The notes under the pieces were generated by a model that saw only the letters and a list, made by a program, of their open reading frames with translations, was not told the origin of the DNA and did not search any database. Below, piece by piece: positions 13,132-24,223 of a DNA stretch of 64,000 nt. Both the position numbers and the translations under genes were made by a program. The DNA comes from Diprion similis. Taxonomy: Eukaryota; Arthropoda; Insecta; Hymenoptera; Diprionidae. The stretch covers positions 22,284,501 to 22,348,500 of the forward strand of contig NC_060112.1 in assembly GCF_021155765.1 (NCBI RefSeq). The letters are read 5' to 3'. The number at the start of each line of letters is the position of its first letter. The first letter of the stretch is position 1.

Positions 13132-13477
13132 CTGCTGAAAATTTTCATTTGTCAAATCATATATATTTTTGAAAGAATTCAGCGTGTAACTTATTACAAG
13201 ATTTAATTTGTAAATTCGATAAAAAATATAAGAAATTGCATAATAAATTACACAAACACAAATCATCAGATATACTGGATAAAAAATCATGTGATAAGCT
13301 ACATAGTGAAGTATATGAATTTTGATTTAGTATATCTAATGATTCCTGCTTTTGTCATTCATTATGTGATTTCTTACATATTTTATCGAATATATTTACA
13401 AGATAAATCATGTAATAAATTACACGGTAAATTCTTTCAAAACATTTTACGATTCAACACATATAAATTTTCAGTAG
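13132..13477. repeat. Imperfect fold-back repeat, arms about 150-160 bp
   Basis: The left arm (about 13132-13282) is the diverged reverse complement of the right arm (about 13319-13477), with a loop of about 36 bp. The relation is also visible in translation: the - strand of the left arm and the + strand of the right arm both read VYLMI, then ISYIFYRIY. The ORFs are therefore mirror images of one repeat, not genes. No coding capacity or clear target-site duplication was found. It is probably a decayed MITE. Confidence 0.7.
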
Positions 13478-13499
13478 GAAAATCATCATCTTAAACTAA

Positions 13500-16400
13500 T
13501 TCTTAAATTATAGGATTAAATTGATGAACACTGTGTCTGGTGTGTCGAACTACCGGCAGTTACGGAACTTGGCTGCAGGTCCAAGGACACATCCATCGAA
13601 TTACTTTCATTATATGACCAGCGACGGGGTTTCCCGAGCTCTATAATCCTGCAAAATGACACTTAGAAGTGAAATATCGAGGTGATAAATGTGCCGAAAG
13701 AAAGTAAAACTCTGCACTCCGAGCACGAGGGTAGAAATACGAGAATAATTATTACAGTGTCGTCGTTACGTGACACTAATTGTCACTGCATGCGCAGATA
13801 TTACCACACGATTTCGTATTACGGCTCTGTTAGGAAAGGGGGGAATTGCAGTAATGGCGTAAGTGCAACGTGATCAAATTCCGAACAGTTTGAATGAGAA
13901 ACATGCGAAGTGTGAGAGAGAGAGAGCGCGATTCTCGAAGGAAAGGACCTCGCTTGGCCGACCAGTCACGGGGCTCACCACGCTTTTGCTCACGATCAGC
14001 GCCGCGCAACACGTGCGCAAAATGTGCATTCAGGGTCCGATTCGTTGCTGCAAATATTCCATTTGGGTAGTATTTATAGTGGAACGTAACGCGCGCTTGC
14101 ACATGAGACCGAGAATAAATTGTGCAAACCGAGGCGTGTGAGAACATCCGTGTTTTCCATTCGAGTTTTCATTGCGAAAGTTCTACGCCAGTTATAAGGT
14201 ACGCCTCAAGGATAATCGGATCGGTTAAATTTCGACGTAATTTCTGCAACATCGTTGAAAAATGCAGCAATCTCTTACTGCATAGTGTGCGTAGGCACTG
14301 ACCCGGAACTAAGAGAAACGCGACTCGCAACAAAACGTCAGTACTCTTGTTTTAATTGACCAAGGTCGATGGAAGGCTGTTAACGTTACAGTGGGCCGTC
14401 GTTCGCACGCTGAATCGCAATATCTATTTTGGTACGCCATATAACTACCGATGATCAAAAATCACGTGTTGTTAGCGTGATATTTGTTTCCGCAGGAAAT
14501 ACACCAGATTTTTGGTAGCCACCTGAGAACGATTTACCAATATCAAATTCATACAGGACGTAATACCCAGTCAATCGTCAGATTTTACTCTGTTAGGGAC
14601 ATAAACCATCAGTTTGCTATCGTTGTGTGCAATTGTGTGGCCGTTTTCGGAGGCTGTAACAAATTTTAGAAACAAACAATCTAATTATTGCATGTATATC
14701 AAACGTAATTAGCTTTCAAAAAGATAAATGGCGATTTCACGCGTGTGAAACTTCATCTGTTGCAGGTTTTTTTTATTCGCATCGAGAAGATGTGTAATTG
14801 TGACCGGACTATACAATGTTGTTGTGTAACGATATTTAACCAGGTAGAAGAATGTATCTCCGATAAATTGATTCGATGTAGCAAACTGAGCTCAACGAGA
14901 TGAATAGTTATTACAGCGGATCTCGAGAGCGGTGAATTCTGCACACGCCTCGTATTATGCTTGGCAAATTTTCAAATTTTCCTGCATACGTTACAATGAA
15001 TAAAAGTTGCATAGTGTTTCTTAAGGGGGTGCCCTGGTCGGTTTCGACGTTGACGTATATATCTTCGAATATCAAAGTCTATACGTTAATACGTATCTCA
15101 AAAGTGAAAAGGGGTTCAACAGCCTCATTCTATACACAATTCCGAGCAAAAATACTTCAATCCATTTTCATATGACGCAGACATAAAGAAATGGCACGGA
15201 TTGTGCGAAAGGCAACAGTAAATGCGTATATTCGAATTCTTCTTTCTCAAATTCTTATAACCTTGGACATTTTGTACAGTGGGAATTGGTGGAAGTATTT
15301 GTAAGCAAATTGAACACCGCAGACAGCATTCTTGAGAAAGTATAATGTATATGATCGCAGTTGAGTTGCGAAATTTATCGTACACAACTTCGGTAAGAGG
15401 CTCGTCAAATCATTTCCAGGAAGCTACCAGCGCGCTGACACGTCTCAACTTGATTCGTGGAAATTTTTGGGATTATAAAATAGCAAAATTCTTGCATCCA
15501 GTATTCAGCTGAGAACTTTTTACCAACGCTGAAGTAACGCATGGCAGTAATATCTTCTCAGTTTTTGTTTATAATCGCAAACAGAGAATCGCATAATTTC
15601 TCTCTGGCCATTTGCACTGGCTGTTCAATGCAGTTCCACACATACGCCATTTCTGTAGATATATTACAACATCGCGGTTCATGCTTTCGCGTAGAAATGC
15701 TAATGTTGCCAAATGGATACTTGAAGTGCGTTTAAAATCTGGCAAAAAATTTTATGTCGATTCGTGTTACGACCGACATCCAGAAACGTCCGATTTTGCA
15801 TGCTCCAGAAACGTCTCGCCGCAAGCTTACGTAACGGAGTATAAAACTGATCGTTGATCCTTCGGATGAATTTGTCCGTGATACGGGATAGGCAGAGCAG
15901 ATAGTGAGCAGATGCTCTGGAGGCGTGACGTTCCGATACCTTCGGTGTTGATAAGACTGATAAAGGCTGGTCAACCAGCCGCCGATTAGGCCGCAATATA
16001 ATCGGCGATTAATGCGGCGCTTTGAGTATAATTTTATCGCCAAAAGCCAGGTGAGAAATGGGGTCAAGGTGTCAAACTGTGGCAAACACGATAAGCGTGT
16101 TACACATGGGTAGAACGACGTCTGGCAGCACGCACTCGTGCATGTAACACATGTTATGTATAATGTGACTTTACGGTTTGAAAAACAAATGACTAATGTA
16201 AAATGAACGAAAGGCAGGGGAGAATTTATGCAGCTCCAATCGAGCTTATTGCATACCGTGTATTAAAGATTTTCTTTGGAACGTTTCCGTTGAGTAAATA
16301 ATAAAACCACCGTGCAGTCACGTATGCGCGTGCATCAGGGTACCTTACCTTACCGACTGCACTTGTCAGAAGTGATGGCTATTAAAATTCGATTACCAGG

Positions 16401-19400
16401 ATAATTGAGATTTCGTACCATACCTAGCCATTTAATAAGCTCTTTCTAGGTTTATATATACATATATAAAATTATAAATATATCTCCATCTGTCTTTCAC
16501 TCTCTTTCTATTTTTAGCAGGGTCAAGATACAAATTGCCAGAAGTATACATATAGATATATCACAGTTTGCGCATTACTGGCTATGCGTCAGCTGGACTT
16601 ACACGTGTGGCTCACGTATAGTACTTACAGTGTTAGCAGTCGTTAGTGCCTTATTATAGTTCAGCACAGAGTTAATATGCCGAGGCGTATATAATCGGCA
16701 ACAGTTCGTCGAATGAATTTGTTGCCGTTCTTCAAAGCCAAGATTTCTATACAATGAATTTTGTAAACACCTTATTATTTTCAGTTATTTATAAGAATAA
16801 TTGCACACCGTTAAGGCTGCTTACAATTATAATGTATGTATATGTACAAGTCTTCGCAATGTTATATACAAGTATTTGTGCAGTAATAACAATTTATATC
16901 AATCACTTCTTAACTCGTGGTTATGTCAAGGTTTGCCAGGGGTTCCTACAGCCGTCCTATCGCAAATGCTGATTACACGTATGTATACGTTACGCGTTTA
17001 TTTTCAATCCAGCATCCATACATACGTCTTGTAATTTTTTAAAAATAGACTTACAATCACCTATAATTCAGAGAACCGATTGTGAGACTCAACCCAAAGA
17101 CCGTCAACTAGGAGTCTGCGTGTCATTTTACCTGCATGATATTATTCCCTCGACATTCGACGAAATCTGACAACAAGCGGCTCAATATTCGAGTAATTCG
17201 CCCAGACCGATCAGCTGATTCTCAGTTTCGAAGCCATATCGCATTTTTTTTTATTATCAATTACTCGTCGAAAGAGAGAAACATCCTGAAGCATTAATGA
17301 ATTCCAAAATGAAATTTTTCCAATTTCTCGATGGAGAATCGTTGCAGCGTCGTGATTACGTCCACACTGAACTATATAGTCGGTGAACTGAAACGAAGAA
17401 TCATAAATTAGCCAAATTGTATGAGATGGATCGAGCGTGATATGGCGCCGAAAAAAGTAATTAGCCGATCGTTCGACGTTATAAATTATCAATCAAAGAC
17501 GTACCGCGAAGAGTTGGCTTTTTGTCTTGGAACTTTGAAGTGAACCGGGAGTAAAATAATTGGCTAAAAACAACTTTGATTGGTCAACATGTTCGCAGAT
17601 GTCGGATCACCGTGGAGAATTATTACAATTATACCTTAAATTTGGAAAAAAATCGGCCATAGATCTACTCACATAACGGCAGCCAGCCTAAGAAATTGTG
17701 AATCGTGCGGTAAGCTGTCGCGTGTGTATCTATGTATATACAACCGCTAATATTAGCTTCTAGGTTCGAAAATAACTCGTCTATATTTCGCTAGATTCGC
17801 GATGGAAAATACGAGCTACGTGGGTAGCTTGGAAAATACGACGCATTCGTCTGATGTACAGATTGCATGTACTTGCCGTACCCACGTACGTGTAGGTATA
17901 CCTATATTATCACAGGACGTCACCGATTGGTAAGCCGCGAATTATTTTCGGACGAAACGCTTACAGTCGAGTCGCCCGTTTCGTTCCACACGATTTTCCC
18001 TGCATGGAATATAATCGACGGTGCACGCGCGTGGAGCAAGTAATTGTACTCACACACTCCGACGAGTGATCCCCGTTTTACGTCGGCTACGTCACTTCGA
18101 CGGCCACCAGCCAAGCAGCTCGCGTGACTGCAACGGTTGATAATGCAAGTGCCACGTCGTCGCCTCGATTGTTAATGTTATTAATTAATGTCGGAGCAGA
18201 TAGCTCGAGTGCAGGCGCTGTATTATCGTCCCGCACAATTGCCACGATACTTTGTTTTGTATCACGAACGTGCCGCAATTGCATCGAATCTTTCTGTCCA
18301 ATATAGTACATGAGAAAAAGTAGTACATACATATATATATATATGTATAATACGATCTTCGCAGCTTCCTCAATCGATGGTCGACGCTTCGACGACGAAT
18401 CACCTAATCCCTGGTGGGAATAATGTTGCACTTATCTATGAATTTGATCTTGCGATGTAGAGGTATTCACAGAGTTTCTTGTAAATTATCCTACTTTTTC
18501 AGAGATTATCCTCGTTTTTAATAGATAAATGTAGAGTGGCGTGCACTTACGTGATCATTTTCTTATTGATTTAAATCGAATTCTAAAACTATCGATCGTC
18601 GCAATTTTTTGCAAAAATTCATGCTCTTTTATCAGCATTCACGGAGTTTATAAAAAGTTTTACTTTCCAACGAAGTTCTTAAAATAGTACAAGAAATAAA
18701 ATGTATGTTGTCTGGGTTCGGAATTGTAATAAATCTTTGCAAAAAATTGTAGATTTTTATAATGTTTCCTAGAAATTCGACGATTCTCCACAATCTTAAC
18801 GAACGGCATTTTATTGTAGTTTATCGTGGAAATTATTTTCACCATGAATATTATATTTGTTCAGAGTGAAAGCGACGATTACAACGAATAACAACGTTGC
18901 GCAACACGCTGGACATCGAAGGCTGCACTGCTTGACTCAATTATTCCGATCATGCAATACAGGCCGAATCCATACACGAGGTACTCGAGTCTTCGTCTTC
19001 ACTAAATTCATTTGCTTGCTTGTTAATTTGCAGTAGAAAGCTTGGACTTCGTCTAATTGTAAACAGTACATGGCATGAAGCATTTTTGCATAGATATATT
19101 ATTTTGTCCAGCATCGATCGCAAGTTTCGTTTTCATAACGCTTCGTCACAACACTTTCCGGATGTCCGGGAGTTCCTGTGAAGGTCTTTGGGTCCCGAGA
19201 CGAGCGATATAGTGCAGAATTTTGGTTGCGGAATCGGTGAATCATTCATGATGGTTACGGCGAAACGCTGCTGCAGCGTGTATTTATAACCAACTTGTCA
19301 GTGTCTGTTTAACGTTCGGCCTTTTTATATTATATATAACGATGGCCTTTCTACCATCGCGATCATGCCACTGTTCAACGCAAGAAAAGGAGAGAAGAAC

Positions 19401-20190
19401 GATCTACAAAGACGTATGTGATGACCGATCTCTTTGCGGAGCATGACGCGAAACATTTTCATGTGCAAAGCTTCACTCGAGTGACTTGGGAATCGCAGAC
19501 CTGATGGCTTATCGCTGGTAATTGATAGCATAAATAAGTGCAATTAATTGGTTCTAGTGAATGTAAAGTGACGTTGAAGCGCGCACGAGATTTTTCCAAT
19601 CCGTTAAAGTTGAAGTTCTAGTTCATCGATACAGCCACACAAGTCGCATGCCATTGCCACACAGGAATTCGTTGTAACGGTATAATTGTCATGTCATATT
19701 GTAAAAGAAAATTCATCTCCCATCGTCAGTTCAGTTGACGCCGAGGTTTCTCTGAACTGTACAAATCTGTGACCTTCGAGATGACGCAATTCCACAGCAA
19801 AGTTCTCGCCCATGCACGTTATGCAGTCAGTTATCAAAGTATAGAATAAGCGTCCCGCTCACGCTTATAGCTGCTAAATTCAGGATAATTCCTCCGTGCA
19901 GTCATATCATGTGCTCGACAGAATCTTGGGCAAACACAACGTATCTATATCTGTCTTCGCCTCAACGACGCGACATGTTGCTACGAGAAAAATAAAAAAC
20001 AGCACCAATGCGACGCCATGCAACGGTTTTTTCTCCCACACCGCCACATGTACCGAGAGAGGAATAAGAGAGGATCGAAGTACCTGCACTTCGAACTGGT
20101 TCGAACCTGCGCTTCGGAACGGTACCGACCTCTGTCTATCCACACCTACACACACCTCCGTATCCTTCTGTGCGTGAGGTCGCCGAGTAT
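13500..20190. other. Intergenic DNA between the CHERP homologue and cwo, distal part
   Basis: There is no supported gene. Open frames on both strands near 13830-14150 overlap a CpG-rich stretch that contains a TATTTATA box at about 14069, which is at most a weak candidate promoter. The rest is AT-rich with simple repeats. Distal cwo control elements could lie here, but nothing in the sequence proves it. Confidence 0.45.
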
Positions 20191-20200
20191 ATGGACACCT

Positions 20201-21039
20201 GACACGTGTCCGTAGCCATTTACCTCACACCGCCGCCGGTGAGGTGCATTAAATGATGCACACCGGGTGGGAGTGCAATACGGGAGGATATTAGTTATTA
20301 TTGGCGCGGCTGATCGAGTCGATTCAGGAATCGCAGATTTTGGGTGCAATCGGGTCACGTGATATGCGGTGTATAGAAACCGGGGAAAAATCATGCTGCG
20401 GCTACGCTAGGCTACAATGACTTTTTTTCGCAGGGGAGTTTCGATATCATTGAAAAGATGAGACGTCCGATAGCAGCGTGCCCTATTATATTCTTAACCA
20501 ATTAATCGATCTCCAAGTTGTAGAGCGCAAGGCTTAAGTCTTCGTCTGCTTCTTTAGCTGCGCTTTGTTCCAGTTTAATAATTTCTTATCACATTATTGG
20601 GATTGTAACTTTGCAATGCGTCATTTGGTGGAAAAAAATCAAATATTAATTATGTTTAATCAATGTATGTGACATGAGTAATTTGAAAGCTCAAGAATTG
20701 TAGATAAAATGGCGCTGACAACCAGGCTCTGACGTCATGTGGACATTGTCCAATAGGATTTGGGCCAGGCGGTTTTTCGACCGACGATGATGATCGGGTT
20801 GGAGAACTCGGAGAGCCTGCATGCGGTAAAACTACTCTCTGGACACCGAGTATCCGACGTTCCAGGCACAAATTAGACCCAAGTATCGTAGGTATTATCC
20901 GAGACGTGCACTTAGGCCATAGCTCTGTTCCAGAAAGAAGTGTAGCAAACAGGTCGGAGCGAGGAAAGCGCGTGACGGGACACGTGACCGAGGGCACACG
21001 GTGCTCGCGTGACAAGCCCCGTGACGTCACGCGCACGTG
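20201..21039. promoter_or_regulatory. Cluster of four CACGTG E-boxes and two CRE palindromes upstream of cwo
   Basis: CACGTG occurs at 20203-20208 (within the perfect palindrome GACACGTGTC), 20356-20361, 20981-20986 and 21034-21039. TGACGTCA occurs at 20730-20737 and 21022-21029, the latter 4 bp before the last E-box. CLOCK/CYCLE and CWO bind CACGTG, and CREB-family factors bind TGACGTCA. The cluster sits in GC-rich DNA 3-4 kb upstream of cwo coding exon 1. Binding is an inference. Confidence 0.45.
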
Positions 21040-21054
21040 TCACACAGCGTGGAG

Positions 21055-21130
21055 AATGCGGCGACGACGGCGACGGCGATGCCTCCCTTCTCCTCCTCCT
21101 CCTCCACCTTCTCCTCCTTCTCCTTCCAGG
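21055..21130. repeat. Purine/pyrimidine-asymmetric low-complexity tract
   Basis: A CGA/CGG-rich run followed by repeats of CTC and CTT. It opens long frames on both strands (poly-Arg/poly-Pro on +, poly-Gly/Glu on -). These frames come from the repeat and should not be read as genes. Confidence 0.7.
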
Positions 21131-21429
21131 ACGCCGAACGGGAGCTCGACGACTAGGCTATGGCCTAAACGGTTCCCAGTAGCGTATCTCTTTACGGGTG
21201 AGGGCGTCGATGGCTCGGAAGGTCGTCGAGACGCCTCCTTCCCGCCTAGAGAAACTCTTGCAATCGACCTAAAATTCACCACGGGGTTTTCCTGCGAAGG
21301 GTTTCTTCCCTCCACCCCCGCGATTTCCCAGGGGACGCGTGGCGTCTCTGGGATATCGATTACTATTGTTATGCAGAACGTTTTCATACCGTAATCGGGT
21401 GTAGGTGTTACTGAAAATAATTTCATTCC

Positions 21430-23570
21430 GTATATTTGAAGGATATTTTCATTTATTTATTTTTTTTATTTTTTTATAGGAACGGTATTAATTCTGTTGG
21501 GAATTCCAAAATAAAAAACGCACAAATCTTTATTTAGTATTGATAATATTATCACTATGTTTTTTGGTTATTATTGCAATATTAAATCTGTTTGTTTAGT
21601 TTCAAGTCTGCAATTTTTTAGTTGAATATAACGACTTGACATCAATTCATCGTTGCACCAATATCAAATTATCGCAATAGTTGAACGAAAACATAGCGTA
21701 ATTAGTGACTATAATCGGAAAGAATGCTACAAAATTATAGTAAATTTTCTGATCACAGTCACAAGTCTGATTTTCATTTTTACCTAGATCGAACCATACA
21801 TTTTTCGTTTATAGTAAGAAGTGAAAATAGTTAAGAACTCTATACTAACCATGCATTATCAATTTCTCTGTATGCGTATAACTTTACTGTTCGCAGATCA
21901 AAGACAACATGCAAATATTTGCACCACGCGTCTTCGCCAAGCCTTTCCATTATTGCATATTGATCCGTGCCAATATTTGGCGAAAATTAATTGCCGACAA
22001 AAATTATCCGATAGAATCTGCAGAAATGAAACGGACAGAACTCTTATAGAAAAATAGATAGGTATCTGGATGATTCGGTGTAATCGGAAAATCGATAAAA
22101 GATTCGCAACTATTTGTCCGCCGTAAAGGTCTCTCGACGTTTCCGTTCCGTTCGTTAAATTGTTCTTCGAAATAATGTGTAATCCTGCGGATATTGTATA
22201 TAGGTACATACCTAAACGTCATCAGTCTGGTTCGGAAGACGGACACGTAACAGGATGTCGTAAACGTGTATTTGAACATTTTTAACATTCTATGTTCGTG
22301 TATATACGTATGTATAATTGTGTAATTTCGTCAGTAAGTATATTTTCAGCTATATATTCATTCCACAGAAGATTGTTTATAAGAACTTTGGAATACATGT
22401 AAGTGCAGGGAGAAAATAAGTATCAGAGCAAAAGGACAAAAAACAGCATAAAAATAGAGAAACACGTTGGAATCGACGCATCTTATCGCCACGGATAGCG
22501 TTCAAATTAATTCAATTACTTTGAACAGGTTACACAAATTTCAGCGGCATGCATTACGTTGCATTTATATTGGTTTTATATTACAAGAGCACATCCAGGG
22601 TCAGTGCCTTGATTTCCTGATGTTTTTTTTTTTTTTTTTTTTGCATAAATTATCATTTTTATGCTAACTATACGCGAAAATAAAATTTCACCGCCTTTTG
22701 TTCTCCACTTTTTTTTTTTTTTCTCTTATTTGGCTTCTTACAAACGTATACTGTAACTAGAACATAGGAATAGATTAGGGGCTTAGCAACAGGCGTGCAT
22801 ATACTCAAACCATAATACCTATAAAACCTGTTTTATGTGCGAGGATAAATTTCTCTCGTAGACAATACGAAATACGATGAATCTGAGAGGTAACTGAGAG
22901 GTAAAAATATGCTTTCAGCTGCATATTTGTTTCCCTACAAATAAAAATTAAATATTACAGGTATGCGAATTTTATTTCATATTTAGATGATGCAATTATT
23001 CGGTCTGATATAATTAGAAAAGCTCTCGTTTCGGGCTAATCACTGGTGGATCAAAGCACGAAATTTTCATTTTATCGACCAGTTGGAACCTTCCGAAGAA
23101 GAGGTACACCAGGTATTTCTAATTCTCGATATGAAATCGACTATCCAGCGAATTATCTCTAAACCGTTTACGCAGATGCAGAAGAAGATGTAAATAATTC
23201 TCAAAATACTGAGCAATATCAGGCATGCTTGAAATGCATGGACGCTGAGTGCGTTCCGCAAGATGGGAAAAAATTTTGGAAATTTGCTTCCGCAGTTTCT
23301 CCGAAGGAGACCTGAAAGCCTGCCTTCTTTTTCTAAGTCCAAAGCAACGCGTGGCTTCAGATAAGCTAGGGTCGCACCTGTCGCGGCTGCTCCCACCAGA
23401 TCGACTGCATGCCAACCCGAGGCTCTCTGGCTCCGTCATGAGAATCGAAGTACGAAGCAGGCGCGCGTGTTATACCGTAGCCTGCTTGCCAGCATTCGAC
23501 ACGCGTGGTGTGTGCATCGTGCTTCTCTCGACGCAATCGCATTGAGCCAGATTTACTTGCGTCATAAAAG

Positions 23571-23603
<33 letters not shown>

Positions 23604-24040
23604 CAAAAATTTTGAAAAAAATTACGGTGCCCAGGTGCGTGCGAATTTGAAGATAAATTTGAATACGCGAAGTTGAGAAAAATTTCATTCTTGCGAACGT
23701 ATTCGGGTATTCTTCGGGGACGGGAGTGAAAAGCTACCTTTTATTATACCTGCGAGGGTTTCATTGATAGTCGATTTGTTTGTGATCCGTGAAGTGAAAT
23801 TGATTCATCGATTGGTACAATCGGTATCTACATACATATAATACTTTTCGAATGGTGGAAAATTTCGGTCGGGAAAGAAAAGCGTTTTCTTTGCTAATTG
23901 CATAGTTACTATATCGTTTTAATTGTCTATCATTCGTTGTAAAAAATAAATAAATAAATAAATATCAACAATTATACAAATAAGTGTGCTGCGTGAGAGT
24001 GCGGTGATAATTTTATTACATTAAATACATTTTGCAGTTG
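21430..24040. other. Proximal upstream region of cwo
   Basis: There is no supported protein gene. The part at 23240-23560 is richer in GC and CpG than its surroundings and is followed by a GA microsatellite at 23571-23596. The cwo transcription start is not fixed; it may lie here or at about 24047. Confidence 0.4.
23571..23596. repeat. (GA)n microsatellite
   Basis: Thirteen uninterrupted GA units, about 570 bp upstream of the cwo ATG. Confidence 0.9.
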
Positions 24041-24044
24041 CTGT

Positions 24045-24050
24045 TCAGTC
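24045..24050 (+). promoter_or_regulatory. Candidate initiator of the long cwo transcript
   Basis: TCAGTC matches the insect Inr TCAKTY with A+1 at 24047, and an AT-rich TATA-like ttaaata lies about 25 bp upstream. There is no matching DPE at +28. It would give a 5' UTR of about 115 nt. This is a weak prediction. Confidence 0.25.
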
Positions 24051-24151
24051 GTTAGTAAAGTGTGTGTATAAGTATACGTATATACATATAAATATATATA
24101 TATATATATATTTGTGAAGTGCGCTGCAAACAAGCGTGGTGAAAATATTCT

Positions 24152-24223
24152 ATGCTTCAAGATGATGGAGACTCAGCATTATTGGGAAGAGAATTCTGCG
24201 CATTCTATGCAAGTCAAATATGA
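24152..24223 (+). other. Short upstream ORF overlapping the cwo start
   Basis: An ATG 10 nt upstream of the cwo ATG opens a 23-codon frame that runs out of frame through coding exon 1 and stops at TGA 24221-24223, four nt before the donor. The uATG context is poor (tctATGc), while the main start has A at -3. Leaky scanning past it is likely if the 5' UTR includes this stretch. Confidence 0.5.

Noticed and set aside
14069-14150. TATTTATA box with an ORF behind it as a gene promoter
   Set aside because: The ORFs on both strands have no domain, and no downstream exon could be joined.
20085-20115. GGTTCGAACC resembling a tRNA B box
   Set aside because: No A box, acceptor stem or cloverleaf could be drawn around it.
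20906-21426. Long overlapping ORFs on both strands (162 and 128 codons)
   Set aside because: They are produced by a CGA/CTC low-complexity tract giving poly-Arg/poly-Pro and poly-Gly/Glu. No domain or splice-consistent structure is seen.
24152-24223. The upstream frame as the true cwo start
   Set aside because: It is out of frame with exon 2A and stops within exon 1. The ATG at 24162 is in phase with all downstream cwo exons.
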